Origin: Eucommia ulmoides
Lineage: Eukaryota; Streptophyta; Magnoliopsida; Garryales; Eucommiaceae
Reading direction: 5' to 3'
Assembly: GCA_016647705.1 (NCBI GenBank)
Contig: CM028335.1
Coordinates: forward strand, 42,101,026 to 42,165,025
DNA length: 64,000 nt
Part shown: positions 1 to 10,674 of the stretch, one piece after another
How the letters are laid out: each line of letters starts with the position of its first letter
Numbering within the stretch: the stretch's first letter is position 1
Notes under the pieces: generated by a model
Database searches by the model: none
Told to the model about the DNA's origin: nothing
Seen by the model: only the letters and a program-made list of their open reading frames with translations
Made by a program: the position numbers and the translations under genes

Positions 1-104
1 GTCCCTGAAACTGATTGCTGAGGGCACGACGTAGAGCTTAGAACGGCACATCCCAGTAGGGCTCCTCGTTCCTCCCTAGGTGAAAATGAGACTCTAGGGA
101 GGAG
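1..104 (-). repeat. Element X 3' LTR, segment left of the nested solo LTR
   Basis: This segment aligns to 6880-6980 of the right-hand LTR with scattered substitutions. It stops exactly where the solo LTR at 105-1828 begins, and the alignment resumes at 1829. The last five bases, AGGAG, are the target-site duplication of that nested insertion. Confidence 0.8.
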
Positions 105-1828
105 TAGTGGCCGCTAAATAATAGTGCGCTGCCACTTTCACCACAAGTGTACGGATCAAGTTTTAGTATAGTAGACCTTTCGGTCGGGTATCGTATCCAT
201 AGGGATTGGTTGAGATTACTATCGAGTATCACGATTGTTATAACCTGACTTTATCTTGGCGATAAAAATGGAATTTAATTTAATACTAATACTAAACTAA
301 AATACTAATTAAATTAACTATACTATAAATACTAATTTGAGATTGTTTAGGGGAGTAGATTTCCTAGGGATTAATTTTATTTACTTAAATGCGTTTGATT
401 TTGTTTTAGTTAGCATTAACGGTCTTCAGCGTATTCGACAATCTCGATTTGTAAACTCCCTCGCCACCTCTTCCGAGTGTAAGATGGGAGAATATGTGAC
501 TTCGTGTCAATGCCGAAGTCCCCCTCAACATCTTAACAACTCTGGGTCATGTGAGTCTCGCTCGAACGTCATCGATTGTACACTTTCTAACGCCCTCCCA
601 GGTCGTTAGATTATCGTGTTGTGTTAACCCTAGTATGAATCTGGGGTTACCTTTCCCGAGTGTTAAACCCTATATTCTCAATATATCTAAACTAGCATAT
701 AATAATAGAAAACACGGCAACACAATCGAAATTATAAGGAACAACCATAAACGAAACACATATTCAACCAAAACTATATTTTCATAAATAATACGTTAAT
801 CCCTATTACAATCCATATTTAACTCATGTCCCTAACCATTTATACAATGTAAAACGAGCTAAACATGCTCAACAACTACCAAAATGAAGAAAACAAAAAG
901 AAGAAACTAGTGACTTAGCCTATATCCGAAGAATTAGCGCTAGAACCGTTAAACGATCGCTTCCCTCTTTATCCTCTACCTCGGGTTGAGAGCTCTCCCT
1001 CAAAAATCCCTAATTGTACTCCTAAAATATGGCCTAAGGCCTTAAGGGTTGAAGAGAGGGAAGAGAAGAAGAGAGAAATAATTAAAAATAGGCCAAAAGA
1101 TCTCAAAAGATCTCATAAATATCAAGGTTGTGCTACAGGATTTTTGCCTAGGCGAAGAAAACTTTACCTAGACTTTACCTAGGTGAAGTTAAGTCGGTTA
1201 ACGTTCTACCAGAATTTTGCCTAGGCGAAGAAAACTTCGCCTAGGCAAAGTTACTGCAAGTTTGCAATTTTGTTTTGGCTGTAACTTCTTCATCCGAACT
1301 CCGATGGAGGTGATTCAAAAACCTATAGAAATATAAGAAAAATATATACAACTTCTATGTTTTTAGTATTTCCAAAATAAGATTTCATCATAGTCCAAAA
1401 TAGCCTTGAAGTTACAGCACCTGTACCGGCTTTGCAGGTTTGGTGATCGCCTAAGCGAAAAAGTAGGCGGTGGACTTGGAAATGTTTCTACTGGGGTTTC
1501 CTCCTAGGAAGAGGAATCTCCTACCTAGGCGGTGGGCTATTAGTAGCCTTTTGTCATTCTCAGCATCTTCACTTCCTAGGCGGAGGTCTTGATGCCTAGG
1601 CAGTGGGCTTCCTTCATATTTTTGCCTCCTTGCTTGTTTATCCACCGTAACTTCAACTCGCTTTCGGTTTGATCTCATCATTTTTGCCCCAATTCCTATA
1701 TTTTTACTCCACACACCTGACTTATACAAAAAGTATTAAAACATATTAAAACATATAAAAATAACTATAAACGTACTCAAAAACTAACAAATTCGGATTG
1801 GAAATACGTAGGTAATTTACACCTATCA
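105..1828 (-). mobile_element. Solo LTR of an Athila-type retrotransposon (1724 bp)
   Basis: A perfect 5-bp duplication, AGGAG, flanks it at 100-104 and 1829-1833, and the uninterrupted host sequence is seen at 6970-6980. On the minus strand it begins TGATAGGTGTAAATTACC, the same start as the LTRs at 28085 and 57440. It ends in a decayed terminus (TA where CA is expected). The sequence at 105-800 matches the solo LTR at 34902-35600. It carries two clusters of CCTAGG-centred palindromic boxes (about 1137-1252 and 1444-1617). There is no internal domain, so LTR-LTR recombination is the simplest origin. It is longer than the other Athila-type LTRs here because of extra sequence around 1140-1440. 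Confidence 0.88.
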
Positions 1829-1957
1829 AGGAGCCGTAGTCGGTGTATGCTCTAACATGGCGTTGTGGATTCTAGAATGCATCCCTATCATTGCGAGGGT
1901 TGACACGTGGCAAGATCCCAAGTGCTGATTTAGAGGTGCCCAAAAATACCCTTATTA
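1829..1957 (-). repeat. Element X 3' LTR, segment right of the nested solo LTR
   Basis: This segment aligns to 6977-7105 of the right LTR, including the shared run around GACACGTGG and the final GCCCAAAAATACCC. The LTR edge reads TTATTA here against TCATCA in the other copy, consistent with a C-to-T change at the terminal CA/TG. Confidence 0.8.
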
Positions 1958-1972
1958 GTAGCCCCCCTAGCC
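1958..1972 (-). other. Polypurine tract of element X
   Basis: The minus strand reads a G-rich purine run (TAGGGGGGCTAC) directly against the inner edge of the 3' LTR, which is where plus-strand DNA synthesis primes in LTR retrotransposons. Its position fixes the orientation of the element as minus, in agreement with the gag reading frame. Confidence 0.65.
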
Positions 1973-2070
1973 CTGTATGACGAGGGAAGCAAGACGGTCA
2001 GGGATATCAATTCTTGGATGAAACGGACGTTGTGGAGACTTCGAAGCTCGAGAAACACCTCTGATCAACA

Positions 2071-2550
2071 TTTTTTCAAGAGTTAGATTTTTCTTGAGAA
2101 GCTTATTCGAAATAGGCCTCTATACGGTCAGGGTCCGGGGTCAGGTAGCACTACAGGGTGGTCTCGAATTTCTTGGATTTTCAGGATGACAATTTTTCAA
2201 GAGTTAAACTTTTTTAGAGAAGCTAATTTGTAATACGCTCCCCTACGGTCGGGGTCTGGGGTCAGGTAGCACGGCACGGTGACCCCGAATTTTTTCGATT
2301 TCACGGCGATAATTTTTCTAGAGTTGAACTTTTTTAGAGGAGCAAATTTGAAAGACGCTCCCATACTGTCGGGGTCCAGGGTCAGGTAGCACGGCATGAC
2401 GATCCCAATTTTTTTCGATTTCACGGCGATAATTTTTCAAGAGTTGAACTTTTTAAGAAGAGCTAATTTGAGATAAGCTCCCATACGGCCGAGGTCCGGG
2501 GTCAGGTAGCATGGCTGGGCGACCCTGATTTTTTTTTATTTTCAGGGCAA
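2071..2550. repeat. Tandem array, 4 copies of a 120-bp unit, inside element X
   Basis: Copies start at 2071, 2191, 2311 and 2431 with an exact 120-bp period for the last three. Each contains a T-rich block ending TCAAGAGTT, then AAGCT...ACGGTC.GGGTC, then GGGGTCAGGTAGCA. The first and last copies are the most diverged. The array sits between gag and the 3' LTR. Tat-lineage elements are known for tandem repeats in this position, and some plant satellites are thought to arise from them. Confidence 0.85.
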
Positions 2551-2726
2551 TACACGTTCACCGTGAGCAAACCCTGAACTTGGATCAGCCTTCACTGCAG
2601 GAAAAATTAAGGCGAGTTCCAGGGGATACATGTCGCGGACGGGTAGGATGGTAAGGCGATGCCCCCGGAACCAAAGAAAAACAAAAAAAAAGGGGAGAGG
2701 GGTTTCCCGCCTCACCCTTAATGCTG

Positions 2727-2869
2727 GTCTTGCAGTTAACACATGCTGGCCGCAAGGCTAGTGTGTAACGCTAGCCACTTGGGACTAGCATCACGCTGGC
2801 CCTTGGGGACAACATCGCATGTTGGCCCCAAGGACCAGCGTAATGCTGGTCCCCTTTGGGGGCCAGCAT
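2727..2869. repeat. Cluster of short GC-rich palindromes (GCTGGYCC...GGRCCAGC) in element X
   Basis: Several imperfect inverted repeats of the form ATGCTGGYCC, spacer, GGRCCAGCAT occur in about 140 bp. The best spans 2843-2869, a near-perfect hairpin with stems of about 12 bp and one mismatch. Others lie at about 2770-2800 and 2815-2840. The surroundings are far less GC-rich. The function is unknown. Confidence 0.6.
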
Positions 2870-4016
2870 GGGGGAGGGGGTAGCTGCACCCCCTTCCCTC
2901 TCTCTTTTATTTAGGGGGGAAACCTTTCCCTCCTTAAACGTTTTTTTTTTTTTTTTTGAATGGGGATAGGTGGGCAGTGCCCTCACCCCCCTTAATATTT
3001 TTTTTCTTTTTTTCTGTACTTATGAATTTTTTTGAAGGGAGAATTTAGGATATACTCCCATCTATGTCCAGCCAGTCTGAGGTAGGACGAAGGAGCATGA
3101 TACGTCGACGCTGACCCAAGGAGATGTGGTGAAATTTTTGTGACGACACTCCTGGACGACATTCTTGGAGAAGGTGGTCACTGGACCCTGCCGGCTAGGA
3201 GTAGTATGGCAGGGCGGTGTTCATCGCTACTCGGACCCTGTAGGCTAGTAGTAGCACGACAGGGTGCTGCCCGTCAAAATTGATAGTTTCAACTACGGGG
3301 CACTGAGGCTGAACCTCTAGATGGTGCCATGCATAAGGGTACCGAGGTGGACAATGCTGACGAGGGGGCCCTCGAGGAGGGCAAGATTGACTCTACTTTT
3401 TCTTGCATGAACGCCCCTCGCAATGAGGTCGGAGAGGACTGAGCTCGGACCCTCACTTTTTCAGGGCATAAGATTTTGTAGACTTCTTTTCGCTTATTCC
3501 TGTTTTTCTGCGCGCGAGCATGTAAGCTTTTGAGCGGCATAGACAGGGTAATTCAGAGTCTACTATTTTTTTTTGACGTTTTTGCCAAGTCGCTTTTCTG
3601 CTTGATCCTGTTTTCAGAGTTATAAAATTTTGAAATTTTCTCATCTCTGCCCAAGACCACAGACCACTAGCCCCCCAGTCTGGGACACGAGTTAATTGTA
3701 AGAAAATTGTATCGCGGACTTAGGAGGAGGGTTTCCTAAGATACTTGGTCCTCTTGGGTCCGCAGAGGCACAACACGGCGGTTGGACCCTCGTGGCCGGT
3801 CATTGGGGAGTTCTCCATAGTCAGGCTCATTCAAGAACCTTTTCAAGTTATCTCTATTTAGTCCGTGCATGAGCACCTTTCCTTTTAGAACGTCGGACTG
3901 ATAGTCGACTAGTGGGGAGAGGTGCTTAGCTGCAGGCCCTCAGACCCAATTAATGCCCCGCCCTTGGTGGATGACCTTAGTTTATCCTCGGGTACGGACT
4001 ATTGACTTTCGAAGAG
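2870..4016. other. Element X internal non-coding stretch
   Basis: I recognise no coding sequence here. There are T-tracts at about 2940-2957 and 2998-3015, and several GC-rich stretches. Short open frames on the minus strand (for example 3289-3540) show no family motif and are probably chance. It lies between gag and the 3' LTR of element X. Confidence 0.4.
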
Positions 4017-4216
4017 GGTCTAGTTATCAGCCTCGACACTAAGCGCCGGGATGAGGCTTGTGGAGAGTTATCCACGACTCAAGGGGTCTGAATACAACCG
4101 TGGAGAATCACTCATTACGTCGAGAGCCGAGATGCAACTCAGAGGGTCGGAATACAACTGTGGAGAATCACTCATGACGCTGAGAGCCAAGATATGACTC
4201 AGGGGGTCGGAATGCA
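4017..4216. repeat. Tandem repeat, about 60-bp unit, inside element X
   Basis: Two clear copies at 4077-4136 and 4137-4196 and a partial one from 4197 share TGTGGAGAATCACTCA and GGGTCGGAATRCAA with an exact 60-bp period. A more diverged copy precedes them at 4017-4076. A short open frame on the minus strand across them simply translates the repeat and is not a gene. Confidence 0.75.
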
Positions 4217-4489
4217 ATCGACCGGAGAAAACACAAGGCATATTGCACAAAATGCATTCTTTATTTTGATAAGCAAAACTATAACACTTTATATAAACTG
4301 GAAGTTGTTCACAAAAGTGGATCCTCCCTACACAAGTTACACGTTAGCCCGTTAGCATTCCCCGGGTGCCTGATCGTCACATTCTCTTCTATTTCAAGAT
4401 TGTATGTGCCTGGATGTGTGACTCTAGTAACTCTGTATATCTCAAGAGTTGAATCCACCGTGGATGTGGTTGATTTCACTATCCACTCG

Positions 4490-6185
4490 TAGGTGATTCT
4501 CTACAGCTTCATCCCTCGAGGCGGTGGACAGTTACGGTTTTCCCTTTTTCTCTGGGCCTAGGGCCCTTCCTGTGGTTCATCCCCATTAGGTTGCTCCTGA
4601 TTTCCTCTCCGGACATAGTTCTGGAGATACCGTCTTTGGACAAGAGTTTCAATCTCCTGCCAGAGCTGGAAATAGTTCTCTGTGGAGTGACCTCGGTCTT
4701 GGTGGAACTCACAGTATGGGGTCATCGATCTCCCGACTAGCCTTCCCCTCAAGGGCGGTGGATAAGGGAAGAAGTCTTGCCTTGAATTTTTTGCGAAGAT
4801 GGTGGCCATCGAGGTCATGAACGGGGTGAACTCTAGTTGGCGAATCCCTGGAGGAGGAAGTGGCCTCCTGTCTCTGGGCAGGGGTCTGAAACTCCCTTCA
4901 GCTCGTAATCTTCTCAAGCCTTGGGCCTGATTCGAATCTCTATTCCCTGTTTCGTTGGCTTGTTTGCTCCTTCCTGCCCTCTCTTGGTTATAGCACGGAG
5001 GTCAGCACCATGGAATCTAGTCCCATGGTCTGGAGCTTAATCGAGTGTGAGAGCAGGGTTGGAGCAGAGATTGTAGGATAATCCCTAATGTCGAAGTTCG
5101 TCAACAAAGGCATTTAGCGTAACAACGTCAAGAAGGTCATCGCACAAATTTTCTTCTCGATAGAAACACTCAATGTAATCACTCAAAGATTCAGTGGGCT
5201 TTTATCGAAGAGCGAGGATATGTGCCACAGTCCTTGGCCTGCATCAGGAACGGCTGAAACGAGCCAAGAACAACTGCTCAAGTTCCTTGAAGGTGGATAT
5301 GGACACTGGACTCAAACTCTGGAACCACGATCTTACAACACCTATAAGGGTGATGGGAAAGGCTCTACACCGCAAAGCTACAAAGGCCACCTGCATGTCC
5401 ATATGAGAATTAAACATAGACAGGTGGTCAATGGGATCTGAAGTACCATTATACGAACTTATTTGGGGTTGGGTGAAGAGCCTCGACGCTACTTCTTCTA
5501 GAACCTCATCCACAAAAAGAGAATTCACCTTTTGAATAACACCCGGTCCTACCCGACCTCCTTGCACCTCTTAGAGACGGGCTTCCATGTTGGCCAGGTG
5601 ATGCTCCACAGCCTCCCCTGCTCAAGGTTCTCTCTGGATTTGACTATCCACAGCTCGGGCTGCAGGGTGATGGGAGAGAGGTGAGTAGGAGTCAACCTCA
5701 CGCTTACGTCGACCCCTGTGATCGGACCTGGTAAGTTGATGAAGAGCTCGACCATTAGGGGACACCGACATATCCTTTGGCACAAATTCACGTGGTGGTG
5801 GAGGTGGAGATCTTGACATTACAAGGGGAGACCTCTCTTAGCCTACAACCTCAGGATTGCGAGGCAGAAGACGGCCCTCGGGCTCCTTCCCATTTGGAGT
5901 GTCCATGAAAACATCATGGTCCTGAGGTGGCCCCTCAGGTGTTACGGGCTAAAGAGTTGGTCCACCCTGAGCAGGGGGCGGTGACAAGTGCGCGAGGATG
6001 AGTTGTACATTCGAATTAAACTCTTGCATTTGGCGTTCAAAGAGATCAACCTGAGATGTCTCCATAGTCCTTGAGGTCTATCCTGCAGCCCTAGGTGGCA
6101 GAGTGGATGGTCCTACCTAACCTTGGAGGGGGCAGTTATCCTCGTTGGTGGGAGTTGAGGGGTATGCACTTGGATTTTTCGACAT
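4490..6185 (-). pseudogene. gag: Degenerate gag of element X (Tat-lineage)
   Basis: The minus-strand frames hold the usual Tat-type gag order, broken by several stops and frame changes. A start codon at 6183-6185 opens a proline-rich N-terminal part. A conserved capsid-like block follows at 5244-5567 (SSYNGTSDPIDHLSMF, then CRAFPITLIG and SWFQSLSP...FKELEQLF). Next comes a block around 5130-5230 (ESLSDYIECF). A zinc-knuckle-like region at 4600-4740 reads YCEFHQDRGHSTENYF, with the usual last Cys replaced by Tyr, followed by QRRYLQNYVRR. Gag would form the particle that packages element RNA. No pol follows, so any mobility would have needed enzymes from a related element. Family assignment is from motif recognition only. 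Confidence 0.72.
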
Positions 6186-6286
6186 GTCTTCTTGTTCTTC
6201 TATTTTGTGTCTACCTAACTAGACCTTGTGATCACTGAAGCTTAGCTGAGCAGAGGGCAGTGATCAGGGGAAGGCTTTTTGCTCAG

Positions 6287-6306
6287 TTCCCATAGATAGT
6301 GCCAAA
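6287..6306 (-). other. Primer-binding-site-like segment of element X
   Basis: Adjoining the inner LTR edge, the minus strand reads TTGGCACTATCTATGGGAAC. This resembles TTGGCGCCGTCTGTGGGAA, a sequence often found next to the 5' LTR of plant Tat-type elements. The differences are all G-to-A or C-to-T transitions, as expected of deamination in methylated DNA. I do not assign the primer tRNA. Confidence 0.6.
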
Positions 6307-6307
6307 T

Positions 6308-7105
6308 TGTTGGTGCATAAAACTGGTACACACCTCAAGTATGGTCCAGTCGGATGACGGGTGGGTCCTCTTGCTGAGGTGGAGTCGCATGTTGAAAAGC
6401 CGTCAAGTGAGCTGTCCTGCGTCCTGGGAGGACTGAGCTGCTATGTCCAGGGTCCTGCTCCTCAGGGGGTGTACCTATAGAAGGCTTAGACCTGGGTTTG
6501 TCCCAGTAAAGCCCCTCCGGTATGGTAATCAGTGCTCAAAGAGAAAAGATACAAAATATAGCAAGTAAACAAATGAACTCGCGCGTAAAGTAAAGCATTC
6601 AAGCATACCTTGGGCTTACATAGCCCCCAATATATATAGGTATTCTAGATGATTAGTCGGGCCTAAACATGATTAATTAGTCGAAATCTTATGTTTAGTC
6701 GATAGTCCAGGGCATTTAGGAGATAACCGTTGGGCTTGGGCTTTTTGGGCCCATTTGGTGAAGTCTGCGGGCCTTTGTCAGGCCTACGGTAGTGAGTTAG
6801 TAGAGGAGAGCGGAGATCCGTGGAGTCCTGGAGAAGAAAAAATGTGAAAATAGGAGTCGGTCGAGGTGAACGGCTGAGTCCTTAAAACTGATTGCAGAGG
6901 GAACGGCGCAGAGCTCAGAGCGGCACATCCCTGCGGGGCTCCTCGCTCCTCCCTGGGTGAAAATGAGACTCTAGGAAGGAGCTGTAGTTGGTGTATACTC
7001 CAGCGTGGCATTGTGGATTCTGGAATGCGTCCCTATCATTGCGAGGGTTGACACGTGGCTGAGTCCCAAGTGCTAATTCAGAGGTGCCCAAAAATACCCT
7101 CATCA
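6308..7105 (-). repeat. Element X 5' LTR (about 798 bp)
   Basis: On the minus strand it starts TGATGAGGGTATTTTTGGGC and ends CACCAACA next to the PBS. The outer ~230 bp match the left-edge copy (1-104 and 1829-1957). The end next to the PBS could be shifted by three bases, since TGTTGG and TGG both fit. Confidence 0.75.
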
Positions 7106-7916
7106 CCTATATTATTTATAGTCAAAGTATTGTTAGAATAAAATGAACCCCCATCTCCGTTCCTTGATCTTGTCACCTGAACGGTGTACGCTGGCTTATT
7201 TCTTCGAAAGCTGGAAAATTTTTGTCTGTCGATGGTGTTCTTTTCTTGTCAAAAGCTTCATCCTTAAGGTAACTCTAAAGCATGCCATGCTTATCTTGAA
7301 ATCGAAAACCCGGCGTCCTATAGTACGCGATGGTTTTTTGGTTCTACGGCCTCTTAATAAATTTAGATCATAGGATAATATCTAATAAGGTTTTATTGTT
7401 GATGGCGAGAATCATGGGAGTTTGAGGGGTCGTGTATAGTCAGATCGATGATGACGTTGGACCTCTCTTGAAATGGACTTGTACTAAGGGATTTTTTTCC
7501 CAGGCTTTATCTTGCTTCTATCCCCTTGATCTTATGTTGTTATGTCATTTCTACTTATCTATATTGAAATGTTAGTCATGAAAGAAACATAACATATAAA
7601 CAATAAGATGTTAGAGTTACTAAACAAAGCCTACATAACCAAGTATATTGTTTATGTTTAGAAATTCGTTCTTCCTTGGGAGTACAAATTTAGACTTGGT
7701 CATTTATTGAAGGCTTTAAGATCTCTTAGCAGCTTCCAACCTGTCTTTCTTTGAATCCCAAAGTAGGTAGAATTACCAATCGTATTCTTCGATTGTACTT
7801 GACCCATTCTTAATATGGTGATCTCTAGACGAATCGAAAATCCGTAGATGAACGACACAATAGTTGAAATTCGATGTCTCTTATTTTTTTATTTTTTATT
7901 ATACATTTACCATTTT
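7106..7916 (-). other. Probable 3' non-coding region of the Ogre-like element
   Basis: This lies between the end of the integrase-side coding remnant and element X. It is AT-rich, with no recognisable domain on either strand. The 3' LTR of the Ogre-like element would be expected beyond it but is not identifiable here. Confidence 0.4.
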
Positions 7917-8424
7917 TTTCCCTTAGTGTCCTTTCGGGTTTTCACTAAGGCTGGCTATCATATTTTTGCATCTCAGTGCATTTTTAGGTCTTCAATAGGT
8001 CGGTAGTTTTGTATCTTTCTACGATCCCTACTTTTTTTACCCGTAATGGCGTTTCGGGTTTTCACCACATCCTCAAGTCGTACATTTTTATACACTTTTT
8101 CCCCTCACCTCCTTTTGGTCTTGAATCTGGGTTTATATCTTATTTTTCTAAGGTTAGAACGTCTTGGCTGCATCAGTATTAATGGTCTTCGGGAACTCTT
8201 CTCCGTCCATCTATTGAAGTATTAAGGGCCCATGCCCTAACAATTTCTTGACGATGTACGACGCTTCCTTGTTTAGCACAAACATTCATTGGCTTCGTTT
8301 TGGAATGTGAAGATCTTCTTTAGTACCAACTTACCCACATTATAGATTCATGGACGAACCCTCTTGCCGTGAGCTCTAGCCATCCTCTTTCGAAAACATT
8401 GCCCATGGCATATAATAGTGAGTC
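7917..8424 (-). pseudogene. pol: Integrase C-terminal segment and tail of the Ogre-like pol
   Basis: The minus strand at 8424-8155 gives motifs typical of the integrase C-terminus in this lineage: a basic VRP...V..LVLKKI block, then a VV.A-type strand and DGEEFPKTINTDAAK. The frame then continues as a lysine-rich tail with two copies of a VKTR motif (about 8075-8040 and 7960-7935). It is the direct continuation of the integrase fragment ending at 17665; the SIRE element inserted between them. The upstream part is at 17665-18545. Stops and small frameshifts are present. Confidence 0.65.
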
Positions 8425-8933
8425 TGTTGATCCCAAGATTTTGATGAACAATTAAGTATTGATGTTTTTTTGGTGGAACTAATATTTGATCAAGTGTTTC
8501 GATGATTTAAAGTTCCTGTAATGAAGATGTCAAATTAAATGGATGCTAAATGAAGATGTCAAATGGAATGGATGCTTAATGAAGATATCAAGATGATAAA
8601 GAAGTATTAAGAGTTTGAAGAAATTAGGGAAAATAACTCAGGTAAATATTAACTCTTAATATCCCATTTAGGAACACACACATGGCACAAAATGAATCTT
8701 ATCTTTTATGTGTGTTTTTGTTAAGTATATTTATTTGCTCCTATGTGAATTAAAAAGAAATATTTTTGAATGACTAAAATGGAATATAAGAATTTTAGTG
8801 GAGCTTATTTAAATATAAAAATGGATAAAGGGGCGAAATCGTAAAAGAAAGTAGGTTAAAAATAAGATTAGAGAAGTGATTCAGAAGGAGGCAGCCGACT
8901 AGAGAAGAAAGATGAAACATCCTGAATTAAAGA

Positions 8934-9118
8934 GTCGACCGGCCGGTCGACCTGTGAAAACATCCGAACTCTCTAAATCTGCGAGTTGACCGAGCGGTCG
9001 ACTGGTGGAAGCATGACAAACTCTTTAAATCTATGAGTCGACCAGGCGGTCGACCTATGCTCACTGTGACGACGGTATGGCTGCAAGCTGAGTTGTGCAG
9101 TCTACTGGGCAGTCGACC
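8934..9118. repeat. Palindromic box array in the SIRE 5' LTR (about 52-bp unit)
   Basis: Boxes begin at 8934, 8985 and 9037, a 51-52 bp period. A further degenerate pair lies at about 9097-9118. The first is an 18-bp perfect palindrome, GTCGACCGGCCGGTCGAC; the others are imperfect (GTTGACCGAGCGGTCGAC, GTCGACCAGGCGGTCGAC). The spacers share CAAACTCTNTAAATCT. Published descriptions of Sirevirus LTRs, as I recall them, report symmetric repeated boxes with a CGG/CCG core just upstream of the promoter; these fit. Confidence 0.85.
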
Positions 9119-9483
9119 AAATGTGCTATTTCAGGATATAGTTTGATCCAATTTTAAATTCAAAAATAGCAATTTTTTGTTAGAATTTGAGAGAGATTTC
9201 AGGAATATTCTTACTATTTAAGATATGATTCATATACTAATTAAATTCTTTCAATATGGTTCATTAAATGTTAATGTTTCTCAATTTGGTACTTGAAATA
9301 GATTCTATACTTATTCATTTTGATTGATTGAGAAGAGCTTTGGGGGTTTAATTGAAAGATCCGAAAGATGTTTTTAAGTGAAATTAAACCAAAATTAAGT
9401 CCTTATGTTATAAGGAATCTATAAGAATATTTTATTGTTATGACACTTGTAAACTAACTGTTAGGAGGTTGATTACATGTGCC

Positions 9484-9492
9484 TTTATATAG
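9484..9492 (+). promoter_or_regulatory. TATA-like box of the SIRE 5' LTR
   Basis: TTTATATAG followed by ACCTRC is conserved at the same place in the 3' LTR (16577-16585). In the solo LTR it is CTATAAATAG at 39101-39110, and at 50157-50164 it is TATAAATA. It lies downstream of the palindromic boxes, as expected for a U3 promoter. The transcription start is not determined. Confidence 0.6.
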
Positions 9493-10600
9493 ACCTACAA
9501 ATTTTCTAAGAAAAACTAATCATTCTGAGAGAAAATCAGTTTATATCATTTTGAGAGAAAATCAGTTTATATCATTTTGAGAGAGATTTTATAAGAGTTA
9601 TAATTATACGATACTGTGAGCTATTCTAAGAGTAATTCTGATAATCAACTGCGATCTATTCTTGTTGATTCCGAATTTGAAGCTATACTGTTCTAATCAT
9701 TATTTCTATGGATTCCAGGGTGAGATCTTTCCATATTTTTTATTGTTTATTATTTTATTTTGGAAATTGATCTTAGAAATTGTTTTTGATTTTTGAAAAA
9801 AATATTCTTTCAAACAGTTTCTTGAATCTGATTACATGCTCCAATTTGCTACCCATATTCTTGTTAAAATCAGATTTCTGTATCTAACGTATTTCTATCA
9901 CTAGCTGGGATATTAATTGAGTTTTTATTTGACTGGGGTGGTAGAAGCTTCAAGTGAGTTTTACTTATCAATTTTTGTATTGGTGAGTTGTGACGGATTA
10001 AATATCATTGGGGATATTTAATCAAGGGTAGCAGGGTTTTAGTCTCTTCCTATAAAGAGATTGAGGTAGTGATTCTTCCTGGATAAGAATTACATTTTTT
10101 GAGTGATTTTGTAATGGTTCAATCCTCACCGGGTAAAAGGATATTTGGAGTATTTTGGTGAGATTTTGATTCTTGAGCCTTAGTGTTAAAAAAAATTAGA
10201 TTATTCTTTAACCTGTAAAAAGTAGAAGTTCTTCCTTAGCTTGAGAAAAGGAAATTGTAAAGGTTGATTCTAAGCCTGTAAAAGAATCAGTATGTGGGTT
10301 TGGTTCCTACCTTTAAAGGAATCTTGGTTTTAGTGGGTGCTACCTCCGTGGAGCTCGGGGGAGTGGATTAGCCAAAAGTAGATTGGTAAACTAGTATAAA
10401 TCTCTGGTGTGCTACTTTTTTAAGTTGTTTATTTTTGTTGTTTGGGTGTGCACTTAGATTTATTTTAATTTCGTTGTGATATAAAGATAATAATTAATTT
10501 AGGCATTAAATTAATTATTTGATTTATTCAAGTATATTCTGATAATATTTTTTAATTACCCAATTCACCCGCCTCTTAGGTATTCTACTGGGCCTACACT

Positions 10601-10618
10601 TGGCATCAGAGCTGGTTT
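10601..10618 (+). other. Primer-binding site of the SIRE element
   Basis: TGGCATCAGAGCTGGTTT lies two bases after the LTR. It matches TGGTATCAGAGC, the complement of the 3' end of plant initiator methionine tRNA, with one difference. This is the usual primer for Ty1/copia elements. Confidence 0.85.
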
Positions 10619-10674
10619 AGCTCGAAACTATTTTGCTAACAAAGATCATATGCACACTAGGTGAGGGACAGTCT

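Larger units (their letters stand above)
1..7105 (-). mobile_element. Gag-only Tat-lineage LTR retrotransposon (element X), 5' LTR complete, 3' LTR cut by window edge
   Basis: The right LTR (6308-7105) matches the left-edge sequence (1-104 plus 1829-1957). The same words recur in both, for example the stretch around 6960-6980 against 83-104. Reading the minus strand, the order is 5' LTR, PBS, degenerate gag, 60-bp repeats, palindrome cluster, 120-bp repeats, polypurine tract and 3' LTR. I found no protease, RT or integrase between the gag remnant and the 3' LTR, so it looks non-autonomous rather than merely truncated. The gag motifs place it in the Tat (Ty3/gypsy) lineage. Its left TSD lies outside the window; the right flank begins CCTAT. 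It probably inserted into the 3' end of the Ogre-like element to its right. Confidence 0.75.
8425..10598 (+). repeat. SIRE 5' LTR (2174 bp)
   Basis: It starts TGTTGATCCCAAG and ends GGGCCTACA two bases before the PBS. It aligns throughout with 15533-17664 and with the solo LTRs at 38061, 49204 and 53749. It contains the palindromic box array (8934-9118) followed about 360 bp later by a TATA-like box (9484-9492). Confidence 0.9.

Noticed and set aside
1451..1729. Minus-strand open frame of 92 codons
   Set aside because: It lies inside a solo LTR and translates the palindromic box region; no homologous frame is kept in related LTRs.
2197..2424. Minus-strand open frame with internally repeated residues
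   Set aside because: The repetition comes from the 120-bp tandem DNA repeat; 120 is divisible by three, so the frame stays open by chance.
7143..7373. Plus-strand open frame of 76 codons
   Set aside because: No motif, and it lies in the presumed 3' non-coding part of a minus-strand element.
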